Source: Candidatus Omnitrophota bacterium (GTDB lineage: Bacteria; Omnitrophota; Gorgyraeia; Zapsychrales; Zapsychraceae). From it: DNA of 64,000 nucleotides. Position numbers and translations under genes: made by a program. A model generated the notes under the pieces. It was not told the DNA's origin and ran no database searches. It worked only from the letters and a program-made list of their open reading frames with translations. Shown here in pieces: positions 8,022 to 17,500 of this stretch (position 1 is its first letter; each line of letters opens with the position of its first letter). The stretch lies in assembly GCA_020632495.1 (NCBI GenBank), contig JACKFL010000005.1, forward strand, positions 310,001 to 374,000, written 5' to 3'.

Positions 8022-8972
8022 CTACCAATACAAATACCGCACCACGTGAAAAAACAACGGCGCTGAGAAGCATAGGGAATCGATGCGGTCGAGGAAGCCG
8101 CCGTGGCCGCGGATCGTGGTGCCGAAGTCCTTGACGCCGCGGTCGCGTTTGATCGCGGACATGGTCAGGTCGCCGAAGAATCCGGCCACGGTGATCATCA
8201 ACGCCAGCAAGACCGCCTGCCAGAACGGGAATGGCGTGATCCACCACAGACATCCTCCCAACAAAGACGCGGCGCTGATACCGCCGAGAAATCCTTCCCA
8301 AGTCTTATTGGGACTGACATGCGGCGCGATCTGCCGTTTGCCCAGCCACTTCCCGAAACAATACTGCAGGACGTCACTCATCTGCGTGACCGTCACCAGA
8401 AAGAACAAGAGTTTACCCGCCTGCCCTTCATAGCCGGGAATCTGCATCATCAACAAGGCCGGCGCATGGCTGAGACAGTACACGCAGATCATCAACCCCC
8501 ATTGGATCTTGGCGGTGCGTTCCAGGAAACGGTCGGTGTCGCCCGCGATGACATTGCGAATGGGCAGAAAAATAAACGCGTAGACCGGAATGAATATCGA
8601 GAACATTCCGTACCATTGAATCCCGAGATAAATATAATGGAACGGCAAAATGATAAAGAACGTCCAGAACAAGGCGCGATGATCGCTGCGTTTGGTCGGT
8701 GTCAGCGTGATATACTCACGCAGCGCCATAAACGAAATCAACGTAAACAACAACACAGAGCCGATCCCGCCCGACAACAGCGCCAGTACGAACACCACGC
8801 ACATCACCCACCACGCCCGGATGCGCGCGTTGAGATTGGCCACGACCTTGACCTGCTCCGGCGCGGTGAGCCGGCGCTTGAGGACCCCGCCGACACCGGT
8901 GGCGATCAGCAGAAACCCGAACAGCCCGGCCATCAGCCGGATGATCTCGCGGTCAATCATCAGATTCATCAT
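8022..8972 (-). CDS. cdsA: Phosphatidate cytidylyltransferase (CdsA family)
   Basis: A 316-residue polytopic membrane protein with about eight hydrophobic helices. It makes CDP-diacylglycerol from phosphatidate and CTP, the branch point for phospholipid synthesis. The C-terminal signature is clear: KRDRGVKDFGTTIRGHGG followed by DRIDS. An upstream motif SPNKTWEGFLGG (about 220-231) is also typical. The family is usually 270-300 residues, so the length fits. The start overlaps the end of plsC by 20 bp, implying translational coupling. The immediate CDP-alcohol phosphatidyltransferase and acyltransferase neighbours suggest a dedicated lipid pathway, as in ynbABC-like clusters (from general knowledge). 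Confidence 0.93.
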   Translation of the reverse strand: MMNLMIDREIIRLMAGLFGFLLIATGVGGVLKRRLTAPEQVKVVANLNARIRAWWVMCVVFVLALLSGGIGSVLLFTLISFMALREYITLTPTKRSDHRALFWTFFIILPFHYIYLGIQWYGMFSIFIPVYAFIFLPIRNVIAGDTDRFLERTAKIQWGLMICVYCLSHAPALLMMQIPGYEGQAGKLLFFLVTVTQMSDVLQYCFGKWLGKRQIAPHVSPNKTWEGFLGGISAASLLGGCLWWITPFPFWQAVLLALMITVAGFFGDLTMSAIKRDRGVKDFGTTIRGHGGFLDRIDSLCFSAPLFFHVVRYLYW

Positions 8973-9579
8973 TCAACTCCGCGACCGCCTGCCGCGCCCG
9001 GGCCAGGAAGTCCTCTTTGGATTCGTCCGCCGGCAATGCCAGCGGGGCGCCGAACACAGCCGAGCCTATGATCGGCACCGGCAAAAATTCCCCCTTCGGG
9101 AGAATCCGGCTCAGATTATTGAGGAACACCGGCACGTATTCGGCCTGCGGATATTCCCGGCTGAGGTGGTACAATCCGGATTTAAAAGGACCCGGGCCTT
9201 TTTCCCCGCCGTCGCGGCGCGTGCCTTCGGGAAAGATAATCAGCGACGCCCCCTCGCGCAACGCCGCAAGCATTTGGTCCAGCGGATGGTTTTCACCGTG
9301 GTGATAAACTTTCTTCTGACGTTCGATCAGCACCGCGCGGATGACCTTGTGCGCGAGGTAGGATTTGATTTTTCCCCGGTCCCAATAATCCTTAGCCGCT
9401 ACCGGCCTGACCGTGCGGCGGATGTCGCGCGGCAGCGCCGCCCACAGGGCCATAAAATCGAGATGACTGGTGTGATTGGCAAAGTATACGCGTTGTTTCG
9501 CCTCCGGTGTACAGCCCCGCCAACGGACCTGCAGGCCGCTGATGATTTTCATGACGAAACACAGGATATCGGCGGTCAT
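8953..9579 (-). CDS. 1-acyl-sn-glycerol-3-phosphate acyltransferase-like protein (PlsC family)
   Basis: A 208-residue member of the PlsC acyltransferase family. The catalytic block HX4D is NHTSHLD (about residues 36-42), the second block IIFPEGTRRDG (about 134-144) binds the glycerol phosphate, and the pattern VPVFLNN follows. It should transfer an acyl chain to a lysophosphatidate or related lysolipid at the membrane. I place the start at 9579 because its ATG overlaps the previous gene's TGA (ATGA). The frame is open 15 codons further upstream, but that stretch lies inside the neighbour. The 3' end overlaps cdsA. Confidence 0.9.
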   Translation of the reverse strand: MTADILCFVMKIISGLQVRWRGCTPEAKQRVYFANHTSHLDFMALWAALPRDIRRTVRPVAAKDYWDRGKIKSYLAHKVIRAVLIERQKKVYHHGENHPLDQMLAALREGASLIIFPEGTRRDGGEKGPGPFKSGLYHLSREYPQAEYVPVFLNNLSRILPKGEFLPVPIIGSAVFGAPLALPADESKEDFLARARQAVAELNDESDD

Positions 9580-10187
9580 TTGGCAAGCAGTTCCGTGACG
9601 ATCAAACGCCGCCGCCGCAGACACGTGATCAAGGAACCGAATAAGACGATGTATACGGCCACAGTGAGGATCTGTCCGTGCCGGTTGAAGATCAACTCGG
9701 CCACCGCCGCCACGGTCAACACAAACATCCGTTGCGGCTTGGCCAACGGTCCGCTGAAATACTGCTGCGTCCCCAGGGACGCGCCGAACCTCCTCAAGTA
9801 GGCGGTCATCAACGCGAACAAAGCCGCGGCCCAGCCGGCGGCCGGCTCCCCGGCGGCATAACCGGCGCAGACGATGATGATGGTGTCTTCATACCGGTCG
9901 GGCAATTCGTTATAAACCTCGCCGAGTTTGCTCTGCAGTTTGCCTTCGATGGCCAGCATCCCGTCCATCATGTTGCATAACAGCCGCAGCTGGATAAACA
10001 CCGCCGCGCCCAGATACCACCAGCGCGAATACCCGGACAGCATAAAGCATCCCCCCGCGAAAATGGCAAACACGATCCCCGCCGCCGAGACATCGTCGGG
10101 TTTGACGTTCGCTTTGAGAAGCCATTGATTCAGCCGCGGGACCCACGCCTGTGAGCGCGTCCTGATCGGCCGGCGGTCGTCGGTCAT
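9576..10187 (-). CDS. CDP-alcohol phosphatidyltransferase family protein
   Basis: A 203-residue membrane protein with about five to six hydrophobic helices. The active-site region reads CNMMDGMLA, then LGEVYNELPDRYED, a variant of DxxDGxxAR...GxxxDxxxD in which the first Asp is Asn and the Arg is lost. From memory this variant is typical of a subfamily found beside PlsC- and CdsA-type genes. It would condense CDP-diacylglycerol with an alcohol of unknown identity. The start at 10187 follows AAGGAT by 6 nt; the frame is open further upstream, but that part reads as an out-of-frame shadow of the preceding gene. Its TGA overlaps the plsC ATG. Confidence 0.85.
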   Translation of the reverse strand: MTDDRRPIRTRSQAWVPRLNQWLLKANVKPDDVSAAGIVFAIFAGGCFMLSGYSRWWYLGAAVFIQLRLLCNMMDGMLAIEGKLQSKLGEVYNELPDRYEDTIIIVCAGYAAGEPAAGWAAALFALMTAYLRRFGASLGTQQYFSGPLAKPQRMFVLTVAAVAELIFNRHGQILTVAVYIVLFGSLITCLRRRRLIVTELLAK

Positions 10188-10207
10188 ACAATATCCTTCG
10201 GGCGCCG

Positions 10208-10675
10208 TTAGCCTGACTTGAGTTCCGCCTTCCCGGTCTCGGGATCGTAGAGAAAGACTTGCGACGGGCTGTCGGCGATTTGGGGGACGACGTGGATCTC
10301 GACGTCCCGCTGTCCGGCTAACACTTTGCGGCCGTCTTCTTTGTCGTAGAGGGTCCACAGGGTGATGCCTTCCATGCGTTCGAGGTCCTGCAGCGCGGCC
10401 CAGCCCCAGTGCTTGCTGGACGGGACCTGAATGAGGACATACGTGACGGCGAAGCTGTCCACGAGGTCCCTGGTCACCTTCTTCGACATCAGCAGCGGGC
10501 GCGGGGTCTGGTCGTGAAACCCGAATTCCCGGCCGCTGGCGTCGCTGACCCACACCGGATGCATTTGAAAATCATCCAGGGTGATATTTTTTAGTTCCTT
10601 GTACGGTCCGCGTTGAAACTTCGCGCGATCCGGCTCCTTTTTGCCGCGGTCCAGCAGTTTACTGAGAAATCCCAT
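10208..10675 (-). CDS. Soluble protein of unknown function
   Basis: A 155-residue protein without signal or membrane helix. A strong ribosome binding site (GAGGAGG, 6 nt before ATG) fixes the start. It begins MGFLSKLLDRGKKEPDR, an amphipathic basic helix that could bind membranes peripherally. The rest is mixed alpha/beta with many Trp (HPVWV, HWGWAAL, TLWTLYD). I recognise no family. It lies 20 bp before the CDP-alcohol phosphatidyltransferase gene and 12 bp after an exported-protein gene, so it belongs to the same transcription unit. Confidence 0.75.
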   Translation of the reverse strand: MGFLSKLLDRGKKEPDRAKFQRGPYKELKNITLDDFQMHPVWVSDASGREFGFHDQTPRPLLMSKKVTRDLVDSFAVTYVLIQVPSSKHWGWAALQDLERMEGITLWTLYDKEDGRKVLAGQRDVEIHVVPQIADSPSQVFLYDPETGKAELKSG

Positions 10676-10687
10676 GGGTGCCTCCTC

Positions 10688-11056
10688 TCATTGATCCCGT
10701 CCCAGCCGTTCGATCTTTCCCTTCCACCACACTTGCCGCAAACCGTAGAGATAATGGCCTTCGGCGTCGAAAAGTTTGAGGTCCTTCACCGCGGAGTCGC
10801 GCCGCAGACGGCCCTTAAGGTCATAAAAAAACTCACGGAACATCTGCTCGATCAGCGCGTCGTCGGCCGGTCCCGGCGTCATCTTGAAAACGAGCAGCGT
10901 CGCCTCTTTCTTTTTAAAGACGTAATCACCTTTATACTTGATCCTCAGCTCGGAAATCCGGCCGTAGTCGGCGCGGGTGGTGCCCTGGGGACGGGCACAG
11001 GCGGCAGGCGCGATCATGACGAGACACAGGCAAATGGTCCACAGTAGGCGATTCAT
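10688..11056 (-). CDS. Exported small protein of unknown function
   Basis: A 122-residue protein with an N-terminal signal sequence (MNRLLWTICLCLVMIAPAAC). The Cys could mark a lipoprotein, but the -3 position is Pro rather than Leu/Val, so ordinary signal peptidase I cleavage (APAACA) is equally likely. The mature part of about 100 residues is charged, with strands such as ISELRIKYKGDYVFKKKEA and a C-terminal RQVWWKGKIERL. No family recognised. Gaps of 15 and 12 bp to its neighbours place it in the operon-like series downstream of the giant gene. Confidence 0.75.
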   Translation of the reverse strand: MNRLLWTICLCLVMIAPAACARPQGTTRADYGRISELRIKYKGDYVFKKKEATLLVFKMTPGPADDALIEQMFREFFYDLKGRLRRDSAVKDLKLFDAEGHYLYGLRQVWWKGKIERLGRDQ

Positions 11057-11071
11057 CGGGTCATGCGGGTT

Positions 11072-11482
11072 TTACTTTTTCTCGGACATCCGGTCGTATT
11101 CGGCCCGCAACCGCTTGCGTTCACGGTAGCGGTCCATATAGTACTGAATCTGCTCTTCGCTCAATCCCTTGCGTGAAAAACGGGAATCGGTATCGGTTTC
11201 GGCCAGCGGCGTGCGGTTGTCCAGCGCGCGCCGGTCGTCTTTCTTATAGTGCGAGCGCTTCTTTTTATCCTCGCGCAGCTGCTGGATCTTGTGCAGGGTG
11301 CTGCGTTTCATCGTTTCAGGAACGATCCGCTTCTGTTCTTTTTTAAACTTGGCCAGACGGGTACCGTAACCTGGATCGGGTTGCAGTTGCACCGGTTCGG
11401 GATGCGCGGACGGCATGGCCGCGACCGGCGCGGCGACAAGGACTGTGAATAGAATGACTGGGCTGATTGTGCGGATATTCAT
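11072..11482 (-). CDS. Exported, highly charged small protein
   Basis: A 136-residue protein with a clear signal peptide (MNIRTISPVILFTVLVAAPV, cleavage after AVAA) and a ribosome binding site (AGAGGG) 5 nt before the ATG. The mature part is almost wholly Lys/Arg/Glu/Asp-rich helix (FKKEQKRIVPETMKR, YYMDRYRERKRLRAEYDRM). It resembles the Arg/Glu-rich C-terminal tail of the giant protein just upstream in composition, though not in alignable sequence. It begins 86 bp after the giant gene's stop. A periplasmic partner of that tail is possible, but only on composition and position. Confidence 0.7.
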   Translation of the reverse strand: MNIRTISPVILFTVLVAAPVAAMPSAHPEPVQLQPDPGYGTRLAKFKKEQKRIVPETMKRSTLHKIQQLREDKKKRSHYKKDDRRALDNRTPLAETDTDSRFSRKGLSEEQIQYYMDRYRERKRLRAEYDRMSEKK

Positions 11483-11568
11483 GGTTCCCTCTGTGTGACT
11501 TCATTCTATCACAGAAGGCCCGCGGCCGAAACTTATTGGTGCCGGGCGGCTCTTTGGTCCGCTGCCTG

Positions 11569-14500
11569 TCAACGTCGGTAGGCCAAATCACGATGGCGCT
11601 GAAGATCACGCGGTAAGGCACGGCGCGCGAGCTCGGCCTCATCCCGGCGGCGCAACGCCAGTTCGAGCTCACTCAGGCCGAATTTCTCGCGTTCCATTGC
11701 GCTCATGCGCAGGATGCGATGATGCGGGTAGGTTTGGCGGCGGGAATCCTGCAGGAGGCGCTGGTGATAATTATCGCGCAGAAAACTCTCCAGCAAAATC
11801 CGTTCACGCGGTTCCGGAAGGACCGGTTCAAAATCAAGAAAGCGCGGCGGCGCCTGACGGAGTGCCCCACGGCGGACCAGATCGTCCTCCGACTGCGGCT
11901 GACGCACGATCTCTTCAGCCGGTTCCGGCCGGTTGATCGCGGTTTCCAGCGCCGCCTGATCAAAGCGTTCGCTTTCCAGGCGGGTCCGTGACAACAGACG
12001 GTGCCGCGGATAGCCGCGCCGTTTTGTTTGCTGCAAAAGGCGCTGCCAGATTGCCCGCCGCAGATAACCTTCCAGCAGGATACGTTCACGCGGGTCATTC
12101 TGACGATAGATCTCAAGACCCACCGGCGGCAGATGCCACTCCAACCGGCTTTGGAACAGTTCCGCCGGACGTTCGGGAACGGCGGACCGCTGATGCAGCC
12201 GGCCGCGCTCCCGGTTGACCTCATCTGCCCGTTGCCGGTAAATGCGTTGACGTGCCGCTCCGGACCGGAGTGACAACGGCGGCTCTTGTGCGCGCGGCTG
12301 CTCTTCCAGCAAACTTTGCTGCAGGACACGCTCATTCGGCTCATTTGTGGACAGATTGTCGCGGTCTCTATCCTGCCACGGGAATTGGGTGCGGAAACTT
12401 TCCAGCAGGATGGTTTCCCGCGTGGATTCCGTCCTGGTGCTTTCAAAGCGGACCGCCGGTTTGGGATTGGGAACCGGTCGACCGTCCGGTAAATCTCCCT
12501 TCTCCCGTCCTTCGACCAATGCACGCGGCGGGACGCGTTGATGACGCGGGTCTATCGTCGCGCGGCTTTCCTGATAAATTCCATCCCGTGTCTGCATCTC
12601 GCGGGAGCTTTCCTGAAGGACCTCGCCGGACGGGATCTCGATTATAAAGCTTTCCAGGCGGACCGGTTCGGCCGGCAGATCCTCGCGCGAACTTTCCTGG
12701 AAGACTTTGTCGCGGCCCTTGATGGAAGATTCCTGCTGCGGCCGCTTGGGCTCGAGGCGGGCACCGGTCGGGACGAGGACCGGCGGCGTCACCGGAGTGA
12801 CTGGCGGCAGCGGCATGTATTGTTCCAGACCGCGAATACGTTCGAGGAACATATCCTTGTCCTCAAACGGAATGATCGGGACATCGATCGACTTTTCGAT
12901 CGGAATGATCAACCCGTCGACCTTGGGGCGCGGCGGCACTTCGGTGACCGGCTCCGGCGGCAGATACTGCTCAAGGAAGCGCAGGCGCTTGGTTTCATTC
13001 CTGCGGCCGGTTATGGAGCGCAGCGGGACATTGATCGACTTTTCGATATGCGGCGGACGGATGTCGACCGTGGGCCGCGGCGGCACTTCGGTGACCGGTT
13101 CCGGCGGCAGATATTGAGCGAGTAATCTCATCCGCTCCAGGACGAACTTGTAGTCCGGCAGCCCGGTGATCGGCACCTCAACAAATTCGCTGAACGGAAT
13201 GATATGGATCTCCACCTTGGGACGCGGCGGTATGGGCACAACAAAGTCGCGGGTCATGTATTTTGCCAGTAGCTTCAGGCGTTTGCGTATAAAATCGTAG
13301 TCCGGCAATCCCGTGATCGGTACCTGGAAGATGCCTTCCATGGGGATTATTCCCGCTGCCACTCTCGGTCGGACCGGAACGTCCGGACCCGGCTCCGGCG
13401 GCAACTGATAGCGCAGGAAGTGCGGGCGTCCTGCTTCCGTCGTTTCTTCCGCACTGCCGTGGCCGGCAACTTGTGTCCGAAGAGTATCCAGCATAAATCG
13501 CGAATCCTGATATTCTCTAACTTTCGCCAGTTTGTCGACCAAACTGAAGACCGCCTGCCATTCCGGATCGCGCTCTCTGTCCCGCATGAACTGTTGCCAT
13601 TCAGGTCGGTTATCGATCAGAAAACGTTGGGCCAGTTGTTTCACATACCGCTCTTCGCCCCTGCGGACAGCGCGATCATAGAAATCACGCCACGCCGCGA
13701 TACGCTTGTCCTGCGAATCGTACGGTTCCGGCACGCCCTTGGTCAGATACAGGATCTTTGCCAGGACCGCCACATCCGACTTTCCTTGCGAACTGTCGCC
13801 GCCATAGTTCATCGTAAAGAAGACCGCATTTCTTTCGGCGTCACGAACCCTTGTTGTAGGCAGCAAATTCCGCTCCAGCAATCTGAGTTGCTCCCATACC
13901 GGCCCGTCGTCCGCCATATCCGCCGGCCGGACAAGTCCAAATTCGTCCAGCGAAACACTTCTTCGATCAGGCCGCTTTCCTGATTCAACGTCAACACCCC
14001 GGTCCGGCGGCAGATATTGTTCAAGCATTTGCAACCGGTCCAGAACAAGCGCGTAGTCCGGTATGGCCGTTACCGGAACTTTTACGAACTTGCGAAGCGG
14101 GACAATCCGGGTATCGATCACGGGGCCCGGGGTCACGGTAATCGCTGCTGACGCCGGGAGATAATCATGGAGGAACCGCAGTTTGCGACTTTCAATCTTG
14201 GGACGCTCCGGAACACGAACCACAGGCTCCGGCGGCAAATATTGTTCCAGCAGGTCCATCCGCTTGCGGATAAACTCGTAATCCGGCAGGGCCGTGATCG
14301 GGACCTCCACCGTTTCCCGGTAAGGAATGATCCGGATCTCCACCTCCGGCCGCGGCGGTATCTGCTGCACCGGTTCGGGCGGTAGATATTGTTCCAGCAG
14401 GCGCAACCGTTCGAGGACAAACTCATAGTCGGGCAACGCGGTCAGCGGCACTTCCAGGCTGTCTTCCACCGGAATAATGGCCGGATAGACAACCGGCACC

Positions 14501-17500
14501 GGGCCGACACCCGTCAACGGATCCGGCAGCGGAAGCACAGGCCGCGGCGGCCGTCCGCCCGGTCCCGCCGGCGAGCGGTTACCGTCCACGCGGTCGCGGT
14601 CGGCAACACCGGGTGCCATCAACTGCTCCAGGTCATACAGCCGTTGCAGAATGTAATCATAATCCTGCCGGGCGGTCAGACCCGCCGATAGCCCCGCCTC
14701 AACCCGCACCGTCAGACCGGATACCGCCGGGGACGACGGAATGCGGGTGACCGGTCCGGGCGGAAGATACTGCTCCAGCAGCTTGAGCCGTTCGAGGACA
14801 AAAGTATAATCCGGTATCGCGGTCAGCGGGATATCCACAAATTTGTCCAGCGGATAAATCCGGACGTCGATCCGTGGTCCGGCTTGAACCGGTATCACCG
14901 GCAGCGGCGCCAGGTACTCCTGGAGGAACCGCAACCGTCTCACGTCCAGAGTCCGGTCCGCGACGGCGTACGGGACCTCACCGAACTCTTTATCACCCGT
15001 CAACGCCCCGGTCTTGACCTCCGGACGGGACGGGATATGGGTCACCGGTTCCGGCGGCAGATACTGCTCGAGCAGTTTGAGCCGTTTCAGTACGAATTCA
15101 TAATCGGGCAGCGCGGTGATCGGGACCGGGTCCACCGACTCGATCGGCAGGATCACCAGCTTGTTGAGCGGCCGCGGCGGCACCTTGAGGATAACCACAT
15201 CCGGCAGTTTCAACGGTTTGTAGACCACGTGCAGATTGACCGGGACCCATGCCGGGAAGTCGGAGCCCGGATACAAACGCGGATCGTACTCAACAACAAA
15301 AATCTTAAATTTCGGAGTATCCGGCAGGAAGAATTGGAATCTTAGATCGCTGCTTTGAGGCAAGTACCAGTAGCGCTCATAATACAGCCGCAAGTAGGAA
15401 GCGAGCAGATTCTGTTCGGCAATGCCATCCGGAACGGGAGCCGGCGCGCGGACAAACGGATAATCGGGGGCCGACATGGCGGTCAGCAAAGGCGCCTTAC
15501 CCGGTAAGTTCGGTGTGAATCGGATCCGTTCACGCAAACGCAACCGCACCAGATCCATCAAATTCATGTCACGTAAAAGGGACCAGTATGGAAGGACTTC
15601 CTCCGGCTCCAGGAGCGCGGCCGCATTGTAGGCAGAACCTTCCTCCTCTTCGGCCAGCCCCGGTCCACCGACCATCACGCGCGCCGCCTCAAACGGATTG
15701 ATGAAGTAATCTTCAACAACGGTCCGTTCAACATAATACCATGCCAGCGCCTCTGTGCGTTCCGGATGCAAGCGGATATTGTCTAGAATGCGATCCATTT
15801 CCAGCTCGGCGATAAAGGCCTCATCACGCCGTGTGCGGGCGTCGTACACACGCCGGCGTCGGTCCGGCGGATTTAACTGATAGAAATCAAGCACCGTTGA
15901 CCTGGTCTGCCGCGGTTCGACCCGGTCCACGACATCGGACAGCTCCGCCGCGTGTGTTACGGTCACCTCACCGGCGGCCTGCGCCAGTTTCATTTCTTCC
16001 AGCATCAGCGCGTTATCGATTTCACGCGCCAAATCAACGGACGGTTCGTCCGGATCGTATTGCGGCGCCTGCGGCGCCTCGATGATGATGGTTTCGCGCG
16101 ACAGCGTGCGTACTTCGGCCCCCGCCGCCTTCAGGCGCTCATAGATCGACGGCTGCCGGCTGGCCGCGCGCAATTCTTCGATCAGAACGGCCGCGTCCGC
16201 GGACTTGCGGGCGCGTTCTTTTTCAGTCTGATCCGACGGCCGGGCCCGTTTCGGCAGGACCAGCCGTTTGCTGTCGTACCCGGGTTGTGCGAGCAACGCC
16301 GCGTCACGGAGGTTCTCAATTCCGCTCGGCTGTTCAGCCTGGCCGCCGGTCGCGTCGCTGCGCGATCGTTGATTGACAAAACGTTTGCCGTAAATCTTTT
16401 CCTCTTCCGAGCGCAGGGTTTCACTGATCGATTGCTCGCGGATCTGTTGACGCTGGGTGCCCTGATCGTAACGGCGCGTTTGATCCTCGTTCTTGGCCAC
16501 GCCCTTATCCTCCAAAAACAGCGTCGCGTCGATAACCCGGTCACGATCGATTCCCGTCACGCTGGCCGGACGCTTGCGTTGTGCCCGCAGCACTTCCTGA
16601 CGATTGTCGCTGATCAACTGCCCGTCTTGGAGGACCATTACCGGCCGGCGGCGCTGGAAGCGGGGCTCACGGGTTTTAATGACACGCGTTTCTTCCAGAG
16701 CGAGTGTCGCGTCGACAACCTTATCGCGCTGCTGAAGACTATAAACCGGTTTTTGGTAAGTCGATTTCTGCACGGTCCGTGTCTGCGGCCGCTGACGGCG
16801 GAACGGCCCGCGATCACTTATGACACCGTTATCGATATGGATAACCCGGAACTTGCCGCTGACTTTCTTCCAATTCGAACTCTTCCGCGCGGACTGACGA
16901 GCCACGCCCTTGGGCGTCTTCGCGGCCGCGATCTTCGCCGTTTGATTGTTTCGCCGGTTATTACGGCGCATTTGCCGTTCGATCATCCGGCGGACATCGT
17001 CTGTCAGTTGCGCGTCCGGATGACGGCGTTTGTACTTGCTGAAGGCATCCTGAAGGATGCGGCCCTGCGCCAAGCGTTCCTTAATGGTCAGCTGACGGAC
17101 CTGAGGACGTTCGACCGGCCGCAGCTGACGGGTCCGTTTGACGGACGCGATGGAATCGGACTCCGCCTTGAGTGCCGCCTCGACAATCCTGGCCGCGTCT
17201 TTTTCGTCGTACTTTGACTTCGGCCGGTCCTTGAAGTTTTGCGTAAACACCGGCTTCTTGGTTTCGGTCAACTTAAACTCGGGCAGGATTCCCGGTTTAC
17301 GTGATGAAATTGCCGGGGCATCTTTACTCTCCGCGGTGTGGGCGAGGATCTCGAAGACCGGCTGATACGCGGGATGATGCTCACGCGTCCAGCGGAAACG
17401 CTGCCATTCCGGACGGCTGTCGCGGCGGAAGCGTTCGGCAATTTGACGGATGTAGGGGGCGTCGCCCTCTTCCACCTTCTTGTCGTAGAAGTCTCGCCAG

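Noticed and set aside
10188..10553. Upstream extension of the CDP-alcohol phosphatidyltransferase frame to 10553
   Set aside because: The extra 122 codons overlap the 155-residue gene out of frame and are Arg/Pro/Gly-rich, typical of a shadow; a ribosome binding site precedes 10187.
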